Assembly (NCBI RefSeq): GCF_030824335.1 | Contig: NZ_JAVBXX010000022.1 | Span: 1-49,863, forward strand | Length of the DNA: 49,863 nucleotides | Origin: Azonexus sp. | Lineage (GTDB): Bacteria; Pseudomonadota; Gammaproteobacteria; Burkholderiales; Rhodocyclaceae | Direction of reading: 5' to 3' | In this document: positions 36,243 through 45,725 of the stretch, in pieces | How positions within the stretch are numbered: the stretch's first letter is position 1 | How the letters are laid out: every line of letters starts with the position of its first letter | Position numbers and translations under genes: made by a program | The notes under the pieces: model-generated | Database searches by the model: none | The model's input: only the letters and a program-made list of their open reading frames with translations | Told to the model about the DNA's origin: nothing

Positions 36243-37762
36243 TAGAAGTAGTGGCTGCCAAGCAGCGTGGCCAGCAGGATGGCAATGAGAGCTAGCCATA
36301 CATTCTGTTGTCGCTGGACGGCAATCAGCCGTTCCAGCTGCGGTTGCAGGTCAGCCTTGGCCGGTTCGGCCAGGGCGCGATGGACCAGTCGCGGCAACTG
36401 GGGAATGGTCCGGGCCAGATAAGGCGCTTCCTGCTTGAACGTACGCACCAGTCCGCGCCAGCCAACCTGTTCGCTCATCCAGCGCTCAAGAAAAGGTTTG
36501 GCAGTTTTCCACAGGTCCAGTTCGGGATCGAGCTGGCGACCAAGACCTTCAATGTTGAGCAGCGTTTTTTGCAACATGACCAGTTGCGGCTGAATCTCGA
36601 CATTGAAACGGCGCGAGGTCTGAAACAGACGGAGCAGGATTTTGCCGAAGGAAATATCCTTCAGCGGCCGGTCGAAAATCGGTTCGCAGACGGCGCGAAT
36701 GGCCGCTTCAAACTCATCGACCCGGGTGTCTTTCGGCGCCCAGCCGGATTCGATATGGGCCTCGGCGACGCGCTTGTAATCGCGGCGGAAGAAGGCCAGG
36801 AAATTCTGCGCCAGGTAGTTCTTGTCACTGTCGGTCAAGGTGCCGACGATGCCGAAATCGAGCGCGATGTAGCGGCCGTCGGTGGCGACGAAAATATTGC
36901 CGGGATGCATGTCGGCATGGAAGAAGCCGTCGCGGAACACCTGTGTAAAGAAAATTTCCACCCCGGCCGCCGACAGTTTGGACAGGTCGATCCCATCGGC
37001 CCGCAACTTGTCGATCTGCGAGATCGGCGTGCCCTTCATGCGCTCCATGACCATCACCGTGGATGTACAGAAGTCCCAATGAATCTCGGGTACGGTCAAC
37101 AGCGGTGAATCGGTAAAATTGCGCCGCAATTGCGAGGCGTTTGCCGCCTCGCGCATCAGGTCCAGTTCGTCGCGCAGGTATTTGGCAAACTCGGCCACCA
37201 CTTCGCGTGGCTTCAGGCGCTTGCCATCCGACCAAAGTTTTTCCAGCAGCAGCGCACCACTGTCCATCAAGGCCAGATCGTGCTCGATGACCGACAGCAT
37301 GTTGGGGCGCAGGATTTTCACCGCCACTTCATGGCCGCCATCCTCATCGTGCAAGCGGGCAAAGTGCACCTGGGCAATCGATGCGGAAGCCACCGGCACT
37401 GGATCAAACTGGGCAAATACCTCGCTGGCCGGACGGCCGTAAGCCTTTTCGATTTCCTTAAGGGCCAGTGCCGAATCAAACGGCGGTACGCGATCCTGTA
37501 AACGTGCCAGTTCATCGGCAATGTCGGTCGGCATCAGGTCGCGCCGGGTAGACAGTACCTGACCAAACTTGACGAAAATCGGCCCCAGCGCTTCCAGCGC
37601 CAGACGCAGGCGTTCGGCCCGCGGCGCCGAAAGGTTGCGCCAGAACTGCAAGGTATTGGCCAGGCGCACCAGACGGCCGCTCGGCTCGTGTTCGAGCACC
37701 ATTTCATCCAGCCCGAAACGGCTGGCTACGGCGGCGATCTTGAGCAGGCGGAATAGGCGCAT
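36242..37762 (-). CDS. ubiB: Ubiquinone biosynthesis kinase-like protein UbiB
   Basis: 506 residues, ABC1/ADCK family. The KxGQ signature is in [16 protein letters not shown]; the Ala-rich ASASIAQVH loop, [10 protein letters not shown], the catalytic [15 protein letters not shown] and the DFG segment [12 protein letters not shown] follow. A C-terminal membrane helix pair ends in [17 protein letters not shown]. UbiB supports aerobic coenzyme Q synthesis, probably by ATPase-driven handling of lipid intermediates. First gene of a two-gene unit with the SNF2 helicase. The 179 bases up to the diguanylate cyclase contain no evident gene. Confidence 0.95.
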   Translation of the reverse strand: MRLFRLLKIAAVASRFGLDEMVLEHEPSGRLVRLANTLQFWRNLSAPRAERLRLALEALGPIFVKFGQVLSTRRDLMPTDIADELARLQDRVPPFDSALALKEIEKAYGRPASEVFAQFDPVPVASASIAQVHFARLHDEDGGHEVAVKILRPNMLSVIEHDLALMDSGALLLEKLWSDGKRLKPREVVAEFAKYLRDELDLMREAANASQLRRNFTDSPLLTVPEIHWDFCTSTVMVMERMKGTPISQIDKLRADGIDLSKLSAAGVEIFFTQVFRDGFFHADMHPGNIFVATDGRYIALDFGIVGTLTDSDKNYLAQNFLAFFRRDYKRVAEAHIESGWAPKDTRVDEFEAAIRAVCEPIFDRPLKDISFGKILLRLFQTSRRFNVEIQPQLVMLQKTLLNIEGLGRQLDPELDLWKTAKPFLERWMSEQVGWRGLVRTFKQEAPYLARTIPQLPRLVHRALAEPAKADLQPQLERLIAVQRQQNVWLALIAILLATLLGSHYF

Positions 37763-37941
37763 TTAAAAGGGGGCTGGCCGGAATTTGGTCAATCGGGCAT
37801 GTTAACACGCTACGGCGCCTTACGCTGCTTGTGGCGTTGTCGATGACCAATTACTTCGCGGCACAACGACGTCTTCGGATAAACTTCTTCCATCAGGGGA
37901 TGGTGGTAATACAAGTCCCCACACGGACCTTACTTGCCGAC

Positions 37942-39444
37942 ATGCACGATAATCGCCCCCCCTCTCAAATTGCCCGGGAAGCTCTGAAAAAGCTGGCTGC
38001 GGGCAATCTGCCACCGACGCCGGCGAATTTTCAGTCGTTTTATAACGAAATCGCCCAGCTACCGAATACCGCGCCCTTCCCGGATGCTCAATTACGCCAA
38101 TTGGCGGCCAACCTGGCACCACGCGGCGAAGCCCAGGTAACACAACTGACCCGCCTCGATTCGGCCATTTCAGGTCGTAGCTGGCAAGGCGTTCAGGATG
38201 CGTTATCGGCTTTTCTCGCAGCGGGGTCGGGCTGCGCAGCACAAACAACGCAACTGCCACACGACATCGCACATGCATTGCTCCACCTCTTCGAGGGCAT
38301 CTTGCCGATATTCGGCAAGACGGATCAGCGCTTCAACAGCGCAGCAGACGAGTTGCTGGCCGTGTTACGCATATCACCTTGCGAGCTGACGGCGCTCGAC
38401 CCGGCCCTCAAGAAGCTGACGCAACTTATCCCGTTTGCCGTCGAAGAGCAGATTGAAATCCGCGAAATGCTGCTCAGGTTATTGCACCTGATCATCGAAA
38501 ACATCGGCGAACTCGCGCTGGACGACACATGGTTCAAGGGACAAATCGACGGCCTGCTGGCCGTTGTAGAACCGCCACTGACCCTGCGTCATCTTGATGA
38601 CATGGAACGACGCCTGCGCGACGTCATGGACAAGCAGAGCCGGGCGCAAGCCCGCTCGGCCGAAGCCCAGGAAGAACTGCGCCTGATGCTTTCAACCTTC
38701 ATCGAGCGTCTGGCCACGATGACAGAATCGAGCTCGACCTTCCAGGGACGGATTGAAAACAGCGCACGACAAATCGAGATGGTATCGCGCATCGAAGACC
38801 TCGCCCCGCTATTGCGGGACGTCGTTGCGGCAACCCAAGCCATGGCCGAAGAAACCGCCCGCTCGCGCGAACAGTTGCGCGGACTGCAGGACAAAGTACT
38901 GGCGACCGAAGCAGAGCTGACCCAGTTGCATCGCGACCTCGATAGCGCCAGTTCGCTGGCCCGTCACGACCCGTTGACCGACACCCTGAATCGCAAGGGG
39001 CTGGACGAAGCACTGGACCGGGAAATCGCCGCCATGCGCCGACGCAACACTCCGCTGTCAGTCTGCCTGCTCGATCTCGATAACTTCAAGAAACTGAATG
39101 ACCGCCTGGGCCACGAAGCGGGGGACAACGCACTGGTTCATCTATCCAAAGTCGCTCGTCAGTGCATGCGCCCAACCGACACGCTGGCCCGCTTCGGCGG
39201 CGAAGAGTTCGTCATCCTGATGGCCGACACGACGCTGGAGCAAGGGATCGAAGCAATGACCCGCCTGCAGCGCGAACTGACCAAGGCATTCTTCCTGTCC
39301 GGCAAAGAAAAGGTGCTGATCACCTTCAGCGCCGGGGTGGCACAACTGGCCGAAAAAGAAAATGGCAACGAGGCCATCCGCCGGGCCGACCAAGCCATGT
39401 ATCTGGCCAAACGCGCCGGCAAGAACCGGGTTTTCGGCGCCTGA
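37942..39444 (+). CDS. Diguanylate cyclase (GGDEF domain)
   Basis: 500 residues. A helical N-terminal part starts QIAREALKKLAAGNLPPTP and is followed by a long coiled coil (about 225-350, with ARSREQLRGLQDKVLATEAE) and a GGDEF domain. The active site is GGEEF at 419-423. An inhibitory RxxD site, Arg410-Pro-Thr-Asp413, sits five residues before it, so c-di-GMP feedback is expected. No membrane helix or recognised ligand domain is present; the coiled coil may set the dimer state. The product c-di-GMP usually favours biofilm over motility. I chose ATG 37942 although no clear Shine-Dalgarno is visible; the open frame extends to 37831. Confidence 0.88.
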   Translation: MHDNRPPSQIAREALKKLAAGNLPPTPANFQSFYNEIAQLPNTAPFPDAQLRQLAANLAPRGEAQVTQLTRLDSAISGRSWQGVQDALSAFLAAGSGCAAQTTQLPHDIAHALLHLFEGILPIFGKTDQRFNSAADELLAVLRISPCELTALDPALKKLTQLIPFAVEEQIEIREMLLRLLHLIIENIGELALDDTWFKGQIDGLLAVVEPPLTLRHLDDMERRLRDVMDKQSRAQARSAEAQEELRLMLSTFIERLATMTESSSTFQGRIENSARQIEMVSRIEDLAPLLRDVVAATQAMAEETARSREQLRGLQDKVLATEAELTQLHRDLDSASSLARHDPLTDTLNRKGLDEALDREIAAMRRRNTPLSVCLLDLDNFKKLNDRLGHEAGDNALVHLSKVARQCMRPTDTLARFGGEEFVILMADTTLEQGIEAMTRLQRELTKAFFLSGKEKVLITFSAGVAQLAEKENGNEAIRRADQAMYLAKRAGKNRVFGA

Positions 39445-39452
39445 AGCAGGCG

Positions 39453-39962
39453 ATGGGCGCACTGCAGGGCTTTCCGCCTGTAGCCTCACCGGATGCCCGC
39501 TTGCTCATTCTGGGCAGCATGCCGGGCAAAGCCTCGCTGGATGCCGAGCGCTATTACGCCCATCCGCGCAACGCCTTCTGGCCCATCATGGCGGACTTGC
39601 TCGACTTCCCCGTCGATCTGCCTTACGCGCAGCGCTTGCAGGCGTTGCAATCCGCCGGTATCGCGCTATGGGATGTGATTGCCCGTTGCGACAGAACGGG
39701 CAGTCTGGACGCCGATATCGTCAAAGACAGCATCAAACCCAACGATTTCCTTGGTTTTCTTGCGGTCCACCGCAAGATCGAGCACATTTTCTTCAATGGT
39801 GCCGCGGCCGAAACGGCTTTCCGGCGCTACGCCCTGCCCACGCTACCGGGGCGCGAACTGCAATTGCACCGACTGCCATCGACCAGCCCGGCCCATGCCG
39901 CACGCGGCTATGCCGAGAAACTTGCCGCATGGTCAGCAATTGTTGCACTGCCGAAAATATAG
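39453..39962 (+). CDS. Hypoxanthine-DNA glycosylase (uracil-DNA glycosylase family 6)
   Basis: 169 residues. LLILGSMPGKASLDAERYYA, HPRNAFWPIMADLL, GIALWDVIARCDRTGSLD, HIFFNGAAAETAFRRY and the late RLPSTSPAHAA motif match the family-6 branch of the UDG superfamily, which removes hypoxanthine from deaminated adenine. ATG 39453 starts eight bases after the diguanylate cyclase stop. The open frame extends upstream inside that gene but is not coding there. Confidence 0.85.
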   Translation: MGALQGFPPVASPDARLLILGSMPGKASLDAERYYAHPRNAFWPIMADLLDFPVDLPYAQRLQALQSAGIALWDVIARCDRTGSLDADIVKDSIKPNDFLGFLAVHRKIEHIFFNGAAAETAFRRYALPTLPGRELQLHRLPSTSPAHAARGYAEKLAAWSAIVALPKI

Positions 39963-39974
39963 GCAGCGGCAGCG

Positions 39975-39980
39975 TATAAT
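39975..39980 (+). promoter_or_regulatory. Consensus -10 element upstream of argS
   Basis: A perfect TATAAT 31 bases before the argS ATG, just after the glycosylase stop. The -35 region is poor (CGAAAA-like at 17-18 bases), so the assignment rests mainly on the -10 hexamer and position. Confidence 0.5.
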
Positions 39981-40010
39981 CGCGCTTTTGCTATTTTTAG
40001 CCGAGAATCA

Positions 40011-41774
40011 ATGGCCCACGATGTCAAGACCCAACTGACCGCCCTGTTGCAACAGGCGCTGGCCAGCGTTGCCCCGAATGCAACCGATACTGCGATCCAC
40101 CTCGAACGTCCGCGCGATCCGACGCATGGTGACTTCGCGACCAACCTGGCCATGCAACTGGCCAAGGCGCTGAAGAAAAATCCGCGCGAGATTGCCCAGC
40201 AACTGCTCAACGAACTGCCACCGTCCACGCTGGTGACCAAGGCAGAAGTCGCCGGCGCCGGCTTCATCAATTTCACGCTCGATGCCGGCACCAAGACAGA
40301 TGTCGTCAAGGCCGTGCTGGTCGAAAAAGACGCTTTTGGCCGGTCGACCGCAGGAAAGCAGCAAAAAGTCCAGGTTGAGTTCGTTTCAGCCAACCCGACC
40401 GGCCCACTGCACGTCGGCCACGGTCGCGGTGCGGCTTATGGCGCTTCGCTGTCCAGCCTGCTCAGCTTTGCCGGCTGGGATGTGACGCGCGAGTATTACG
40501 TCAATGATGCCGGCCGGCAGATGGACATTCTCGGCCTGTCGACCTGGCTGCGTTATCTGGATCAACACGGTCAGACAGTCCCCTTCCCGCCCAATGCTTA
40601 CCAAGGCAGCTACGTGCGCGACATGGCGGAGCAGTTGAAACACGCCCACGGCGACAAATACCTGCGCAGCGCCGAGGCTGTGCAAGCCGGCACGCCGGGT
40701 CTGCCGGAAGCGGGTCGTGCCGATGACGAAGCCAAGCAGCAGCGCGAACTGCATCTCGATGCGCTAATCGCCAAAGCCAAGGAATTGCTCGGCCCGGACT
40801 GGGAATATGTGCATCAACATGCGCTGAACGAACAACTGGCCGATTGCCGTGACGACTTGGAACAGTTCGGCGTCGTCTTCGATGTCTGGTTCTCCGAAAA
40901 GGCGCTTTACGATACGGGCCTGGTGGCCCGCTGCGTCGCGCTGCTGGAGGACAAAGGCCACATTTACCTGCAGAACGGCGCCAAATGGTTCCGGTCGACG
41001 GCCTTCGGCGATGAAAAAGACCGTGTCGTACAGCGCGAAAACGGTCTCTTCACCTACTTTGCCTCCGATATTGCCTATCACCTGAACAAGTTCGAACGCG
41101 GCTTCGACAAGGTCATCAACATCTGGGGTGCCGATCACCACGGTTACATCCCGCGCGTCACCGGCGCGATCAAGGCGCTCGACCTCGACAGCGACAAATT
41201 GCAGGTCGCACTGGTCCAGTTCGCGGTGCTTTACCGCAACGGCCAGAAAGCCTCGATGTCGACGCGTTCCGGCGAATTCGTCACGCTGCGCGAACTGCGC
41301 GGCGAAGTCGGCAACGATGCCTGCCGTTTCTTCTACGCGCTGCGCAAGTCCGACCAGCACCTCGATTTCGACCTCGATCTGGCGAAGAGCCAGACCAACG
41401 AGAACCCGGTCTATTACATCCAGTACGCCCATGCCCGTGTCTGTTCGGTGATCAACCAGTGGAATGGTGACTTGGCTGCATTGACCGATGCCGACCTGTC
41501 ACTGCTGAGCAATCCGCGCGAATTGGCTATCGCCAATCAACTGGCGCAATTCCGCGAAATCATCGAATCGGCCGCCCGTGACCTGGCACCGCACATGATC
41601 GCCTTCTACCTGAAGGATCTGGCCGGCGAATTCCACGGCTGGTACAACGCCGAACGCATGCTGGTCGACGATGCCGCACTGCGCGATGCCCGCGTCGCAC
41701 TGGCGGCCGCCGTGCGTCAGACGATCCGCAACGGCATGGCCATTCTGGGCGTAGCTTGCCCGGAATCGATGTAA
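40011..41774 (+). CDS. argS: Arginyl-tRNA synthetase
   Basis: 587 residues. An N-terminal Add-1 domain precedes the class I HIGH signature PTGPLHVGHGRGAAYG. The catalytic core has EYYVNDAGRQMDILGLS and NIWGADHHGYIPRV. The KMSK position reads KASMSTRSGEFVTLREL, the usual degenerate form in ArgRS. The C-terminal anticodon-binding helical domain includes NPVYYIQYAHARVCSV. It charges tRNA-Arg. A SPOR-domain gene follows at nine bases, an arrangement common in betaproteobacteria. Confidence 0.97.
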   Translation: MAHDVKTQLTALLQQALASVAPNATDTAIHLERPRDPTHGDFATNLAMQLAKALKKNPREIAQQLLNELPPSTLVTKAEVAGAGFINFTLDAGTKTDVVKAVLVEKDAFGRSTAGKQQKVQVEFVSANPTGPLHVGHGRGAAYGASLSSLLSFAGWDVTREYYVNDAGRQMDILGLSTWLRYLDQHGQTVPFPPNAYQGSYVRDMAEQLKHAHGDKYLRSAEAVQAGTPGLPEAGRADDEAKQQRELHLDALIAKAKELLGPDWEYVHQHALNEQLADCRDDLEQFGVVFDVWFSEKALYDTGLVARCVALLEDKGHIYLQNGAKWFRSTAFGDEKDRVVQRENGLFTYFASDIAYHLNKFERGFDKVINIWGADHHGYIPRVTGAIKALDLDSDKLQVALVQFAVLYRNGQKASMSTRSGEFVTLRELRGEVGNDACRFFYALRKSDQHLDFDLDLAKSQTNENPVYYIQYAHARVCSVINQWNGDLAALTDADLSLLSNPRELAIANQLAQFREIIESAARDLAPHMIAFYLKDLAGEFHGWYNAERMLVDDAALRDARVALAAAVRQTIRNGMAILGVACPESM

Positions 41775-41783
41775 GGAATCGCC

Positions 41784-42437
41784 ATGACTCGCGATATGAA
41801 ACCACCGCGCAAGCCCCAGCCGGCCAAAAAGAAATCCGGCGGCGGCACGCTGGTCGGCATGTTCATCGGCCTGGTCCTTGGCGTCTGTATGGCTGCAGGC
41901 GTCGTCTGGTACATCAACAAGGCACCACTACCGTTCAACAGCACGGTACAAAATAACGAAGCCCGTCCTGCAGCACCGGCCCAGCCAGCGCAACCGCTGC
42001 CCCTGCCGGGCAAACCCGGCGACCCCATGCCGGAAAAACGCTTCCAGTTTTACGACATTCTTCCCGGCAAGGCGGATGCCCTGCCGGAGAAAAAGGAAAC
42101 CCCGCCAGCGGACGCGACAAACAAGACAAGCGCCCAGAACAAGGAGACAGGCAAGGAATCCGGCAAAGAACCAGTCAAGGAAGCGCCCAAGGAAAATGCC
42201 AAGGAAAGCAAGGCACCGCTTTTCCTGCAGGCCGGCTCGTTCAGCACGCCGCAAGATGGCGACAACCAGCGGGCCAAACTGGCCTTCATGGGCATTGAAT
42301 CGACGGTTCAGCAGGTGATGATCGAAGACCGCACGCTGTATCGTGTGCGTATCGGACCGTATTACAAAGTCGAAGAATTGAACAAAATACGGGCTGAACT
42401 TGCCAAATCAGGCATTGAAGCCCAATTGTCCAAATAA
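41784..42437 (+). CDS. SPOR-domain protein (FtsN-like)
   Basis: 217 residues: a short basic cytoplasmic N-terminus (KPPRKPQPAKKKS), one membrane helix (LVGMFIGLVLGVCMAAGVVW), a long Pro/Lys/Glu-rich periplasmic linker, and a C-terminal SPOR domain (about 145-217; FLQAGSFSTPQDGDNQRAKL, LYRVRIGPYYKVEELNKIR). SPOR domains bind denuded peptidoglycan at the septum. The topology and position after argS match FtsN-type division proteins, but no FtsN essential helix can be pointed to with certainty. Confidence 0.88.
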   Translation: MTRDMKPPRKPQPAKKKSGGGTLVGMFIGLVLGVCMAAGVVWYINKAPLPFNSTVQNNEARPAAPAQPAQPLPLPGKPGDPMPEKRFQFYDILPGKADALPEKKETPPADATNKTSAQNKETGKESGKEPVKEAPKENAKESKAPLFLQAGSFSTPQDGDNQRAKLAFMGIESTVQQVMIEDRTLYRVRIGPYYKVEELNKIRAELAKSGIEAQLSK

Positions 42438-42449
42438 CAGGAGTCACGC

Positions 42450-43094
42450 ATGGAATTTAATCGCCGCCGTTTCGTTTCTTCCCTGGTTGCCTTCGGTGCT
42501 ACCTTGACCGTCGCCGGCCCGCTTGCCGCACAAACGGCAGGCAGCGAATTCACGCTGGTTACCCCGGTTCAGCCAACGGACGATCCGGGCAAGATCGAGG
42601 TCGTGGAGTTTTTCAGCTACGGCTGCCCGCACTGTGCCGACTTCAATCCCTTGCTCAACGCCTGGGCGGCCAAATTGCCGGCGGATGTGGTGCTGAAGAA
42701 AGTCCCGGTCAGCTTCGGTCGCGCCGCCTGGGGCAATGCGGCCAAGCTGTATCACGCACTGGAAGTTACCGGCGAGGTAAAACGTCTGGAAACTGACGTT
42801 TTCCGCGCCATCCATAACGAACGGACCAACCTGTTCGACGAACGCACCATCACCGATTGGGTGGCCGCACGCGGCGTCGACCGCAAGAAATTCTCCGACG
42901 CCTTCGCTTCTTTCGGCGTGCAAAGCAAAGTCAAACGCGGCGACCAGATGGCACAGGCTTTCAAGATTGAAGGCGTTCCGGCACTGGCCATCGATGGCAA
43001 ATACCTGGTCAAGTCGAATGATTTCAACGCACAACTAAGCATCGCCGACAAGCTGATTGCCAAGGCACGCAGCGAAAAAAGCGGCAAGAAGTAA
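42450..43094 (+). CDS. dsbA: Thiol:disulfide interchange protein DsbA
   Basis: 214 residues, thioredoxin fold with inserted helical domain. The active site is Cys59-Pro-His-Cys62 (FFSYGCPHCADF), as in E. coli DsbA, and the cis-Pro loop is EGVPALAIDG. The signal peptide starts MEFNRRRFVSSLVAFGATL, where RRRF resembles a twin-arginine motif although Sec export is the norm for DsbA. It introduces disulfides into periplasmic proteins, including type IV pilus subunits in many bacteria. AGGAG is eight bases before the ATG. It follows the SPOR gene at 12 bases. Confidence 0.94.
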   Translation: MEFNRRRFVSSLVAFGATLTVAGPLAAQTAGSEFTLVTPVQPTDDPGKIEVVEFFSYGCPHCADFNPLLNAWAAKLPADVVLKKVPVSFGRAAWGNAAKLYHALEVTGEVKRLETDVFRAIHNERTNLFDERTITDWVAARGVDRKKFSDAFASFGVQSKVKRGDQMAQAFKIEGVPALAIDGKYLVKSNDFNAQLSIADKLIAKARSEKSGKK

Positions 43095-43100
43095 TTGGCA

Positions 43101-43877
43101 TTGAAGGTCTTCATTACAGGCGCCTCGTCGGGAATCGGCGAGGCGCTTGCCGTTTACTACGCGGAAAAAGGCGCGGTGCTGGGTCTAGCCGCACGCCGGG
43201 CAGACTTTCTCGACACCCTGAACCAACGGCTCGGCGGGCACCATGCCTGCTATCCGCTGGACGTGACGGATAGCACAGCCTTGCACAATGCGGCAGCCGA
43301 CTTCATCCAGCGCTTCGGCGCGCCGGATATCGTCATCGCCAACGCTGGCGTTTCGGCCGGCACGCTGACCGAGTTCGAGGCCGACCTGGCGGTCTTTCGC
43401 CGGATCATGGATACCAATGTGTTCGGGATGGCGGCGACGTTTGCCCCCTTCATTCCCGCCATGAAGGCAACTGGCGCCTCGGCCGGAAGCCGGCAACGCC
43501 TGGTCGGCATCGCCTCGGTCGCCGGCATTCGCGGCCTGCCGGGTGCCGAAGCGTATTCCGCCTCGAAAGCCGCCGCCATTACCTACCTGGAAAGCCTGCG
43601 CCTCGAAATGCGTCCCTACGGCATCAAGGTGGTCACGATTGCCCCCGGTTACATTGAAAGCCCGATGACTGCGGTCAACCCTTACCCCATGCCGTTTTTG
43701 CTGCCCGCCGACCAAGCCGCCAAACGCTTTGCTGCAGCCATCAGCGCGGGGGTTTCCTACGCCGTGATTCCCTGGCCAATGGGCATCGTGGCCAAGTTGC
43801 TACGTCTGCTGCCAAATTGTTTGTATGACCGATTGTTCGCCAGCGCTCCGCGCAAACCGCGCGGCTTGTTAAAATAG
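43101..43877 (+). CDS. Short-chain dehydrogenase/reductase
   Basis: 258 residues, classical SDR. The cofactor loop is FITGASSGIGEALA, with ANAG next (IVIANAGVSAG), catalytic Ser in GIASVAGIRGLPG, and Tyr/Lys in AYSASKAAAITYL. The RRAD after strand 2 suggests NADP(H) preference. The substrate is unknown. The C-terminus is basic and partly hydrophobic (MGIVAKLLRLLPN). No ATG is available; TTG 43101 fits the GCAAGAAG spacing better than TTG 43095. It begins six bases after dsbA and ends four bases before thiS. Confidence 0.87.
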   Translation: MKVFITGASSGIGEALAVYYAEKGAVLGLAARRADFLDTLNQRLGGHHACYPLDVTDSTALHNAAADFIQRFGAPDIVIANAGVSAGTLTEFEADLAVFRRIMDTNVFGMAATFAPFIPAMKATGASAGSRQRLVGIASVAGIRGLPGAEAYSASKAAAITYLESLRLEMRPYGIKVVTIAPGYIESPMTAVNPYPMPFLLPADQAAKRFAAAISAGVSYAVIPWPMGIVAKLLRLLPNCLYDRLFASAPRKPRGLLK

Positions 43878-43881
43878 CCGC

Positions 43882-44085
43882 ATGCTCGAACTGAAGATCA
43901 ATGGCGAACCCCGCCAGTTTCCCGCCTCACTCACCGTCGCCGGCCTGATCGACGCGCTCGGCTACACAGGCAAGCGCATCGCCATCGAGCGCAATGGTGA
44001 AATCGTGCCGAAGAGTCAGCATGCGCTCACGCAGTTGCTCTCGGGCGACCAGCTCGAAATCGTCGTCGCCGTTGGCGGCGGCTAA
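43882..44085 (+). CDS. thiS: Sulfur carrier protein ThiS
   Basis: 67 residues, beta-grasp ubiquitin-like protein: MLELKINGEPRQFPASLTVA at the start, IAIERNGEIVPKSQ in the middle, and the obligatory C-terminal Gly-Gly (VAVGGG) that is adenylated and thiocarboxylated. It donates sulfur for thiazole formation by ThiG, encoded 18 bases downstream. Confidence 0.95.
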   Translation: MLELKINGEPRQFPASLTVAGLIDALGYTGKRIAIERNGEIVPKSQHALTQLLSGDQLEIVVAVGGG

Positions 44086-44103
44086 ACCCAGGACGCCAAA
44101 CAC

Positions 44104-44886
44104 ATGCATCAACTGACTATCGCCGGCAAGGCGTACCGTTCCCGCTTGCTGGTCGGCACCGGCAAGTACAAGGACTTTGCCGAAACCCGTGCTGCCATCG
44201 ACGCTTCCGGAGCGGAAATCGTTACTGTCGCGGTACGCCGCGTCAATATCGGTCAGGACGCCGGCCAGCCGAATCTGCTCGATGCCGTGCCGCCGGCGCA
44301 ATTCACCATCCTGCCCAACACCGCCGGCTGCTACACCGCCGACGATGCGGTGCGCACGCTGCGCCTGGCGCGCGAACTGCTCGACGGGCATCCGCTGTGC
44401 AAGCTGGAAGTGCTCGGCGACCCGACCAACCTGTTCCCGAACATGCCGGAAACCCTGAAGGCCGCCGAGACACTGGTCAAGGAAGGCTTCGAGGTGATGG
44501 TCTACTGCGCCGACGATCCGATCCAGTGCAAGATGCTCGAAGAAATCGGCTGCGTCGCGGTGATGCCGCTCGCCTCGCTGATCGGCTCGGGCATGGGCAT
44601 CGTCAATCCGTGGAACCTGCGTCTGATCATCGATAACGCCAAGGTGCCGATCATCGTCGATGCCGGCGTCGGCACCGCGTCGGATGCGACCATTGCGATG
44701 GAATTGGGCTGTGATGGCGTGCTGATGAACACCGCCATCGCCCACGCCAAAAACCCGGTGCTGATGGCCAGCGCCATGAAGAAGGGCATCGAAGCCGGCC
44801 GCGAGGCTTTCCTGGCCGGCCGCATGGCCCGCAAATACTACTCGGCCGACCCGTCGTCGCCGACCACCGGATTGATCGGCTCATGA
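44104..44886 (+). CDS. thiG: Thiazole synthase ThiG
   Basis: 260 residues, TIM barrel. [13 protein letters not shown] opens the core. The Schiff-base lysine is Lys100 in [58 protein letters not shown] and [14 protein letters not shown] complete the family. It builds the thiazole phosphate from deoxyxylulose phosphate, the ThiS thiocarboxylate and dehydroglycine. The stop overlaps the trmB ATG (ATGA at 44883-44886). Confidence 0.97.
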   Translation: MHQLTIAGKAYRSRLLVGTGKYKDFAETRAAIDASGAEIVTVAVRRVNIGQDAGQPNLLDAVPPAQFTILPNTAGCYTADDAVRTLRLARELLDGHPLCKLEVLGDPTNLFPNMPETLKAAETLVKEGFEVMVYCADDPIQCKMLEEIGCVAVMPLASLIGSGMGIVNPWNLRLIIDNAKVPIIVDAGVGTASDATIAMELGCDGVLMNTAIAHAKNPVLMASAMKKGIEAGREAFLAGRMARKYYSADPSSPTTGLIGS

Positions 44887-45623
44887 GCGAAACTCCCTTG
44901 ATTCACCCCGCCAGCGAAGGCGAAGAAGGCGAGTACGTCGCCGGTCGTCACGGTCACATCAAGAGCTTCGTCCGGCGGGCCGGACGGATGTCCGTGGCGC
45001 AGGAAAATTACTATGCCGAGATGATGCCGAAAATCGGCATCGTCTATCAGCCACAGCAAATCGATCTTGCTGCGGTCTACGGCCGAAACAACCCGAAAAT
45101 CCTCGAAATCGGCACCGGCATGGGGGAAACCACGGCCAAGATCGCCGATGGCAATCGCGATATCGATTACCTCGGCGTCGAAGTGCATGTGCCCGGCGTC
45201 GGTGCACTATGCAAGCAGATTGCCGAACGCAAGCTGGAAAATCTGCGCATTTGCCAGCACGATGCCGTCGAAGTCGTTCGCGACATGCTGCCGGAAGCCG
45301 CGCTCGATGGCGTCCATGTCTTCTTCCCCGATCCCTGGCACAAGGCCCGCCACAACAAGCGCCGGCTGATCCAGTCGCCGTTCGTTGCGCTGCTCGCCTC
45401 GCGCCTGAAGCCCGGCGGTTATTTCCACTGCGCCACCGACTGGGAAGATTACGCACACCAGATGCTGGAGGTTTTATCGGCCGAACCGACACTGGAAAAT
45501 ACCGCCAGCCACCAGCTCGGCGGTTTCGCGCCGCGCCCGGAATACCGTCCGCTGACCAAGTTTGAAAACCGCGGCCTGCGCCTCGGTCATGGCGTCTGGG
45601 ACGTCATTTTTCGCAAAAAATAA
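44883..45623 (+). CDS. trmB: tRNA (guanine(46)-N7)-methyltransferase
   Basis: 246 residues. The N-terminal [16 protein letters not shown] is followed by the SAM site [27 protein letters not shown], the catalytic-region [17 protein letters not shown] and [17 protein letters not shown], then the ending [19 protein letters not shown]. It forms m7G46 in tRNA. Translationally coupled to thiG by a four-base overlap; the association of trmB with thiSG is common in betaproteobacteria. Confidence 0.96.
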   Translation: MSETPLIHPASEGEEGEYVAGRHGHIKSFVRRAGRMSVAQENYYAEMMPKIGIVYQPQQIDLAAVYGRNNPKILEIGTGMGETTAKIADGNRDIDYLGVEVHVPGVGALCKQIAERKLENLRICQHDAVEVVRDMLPEAALDGVHVFFPDPWHKARHNKRRLIQSPFVALLASRLKPGGYFHCATDWEDYAHQMLEVLSAEPTLENTASHQLGGFAPRPEYRPLTKFENRGLRLGHGVWDVIFRKK

Positions 45624-45632
45624 GCAGCAATT

Positions 45633-45690
45633 AAAACCCGCCAGGCCCCGAACAACAATTCGTACGCGGGCCGGGGGTTTTTCCTTTTTT
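45633..45690 (+). terminator. Probable terminator of thiS-thiG-trmB
   Basis: AAAACCCGCCAGGCCCCG (45633-45650) can pair imperfectly with a CGGGCCGGGGGTTTTT segment (45667-45682), followed by CCTTTTTT. It starts ten bases after the trmB stop. Confidence 0.6.
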
Positions 45691-45692
45691 CA

Positions 45693-45704
45693 GCGGTCGA
45701 CCGC
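45693..45704. repeat. Intergenic perfect palindrome GCGGTCGACCGC
   Basis: This 12-base palindrome is two fully overlapping inverted copies of the GCGGTCGAC motif. It is placed directly after the T-run of the trmB terminator and 21 bases before rdgC, and it continues on the right as AATAAA. Confidence 0.85.
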
Positions 45705-45725
45705 AATAAATAGAAAATTCTCACC

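Noticed and set aside
37831..37941. N-terminal extension of the diguanylate cyclase
   Set aside because: The segment contains a run of aromatic and basic residues unlike a leader, and it has no ribosome binding site. The conserved-looking protein starts at 37942.
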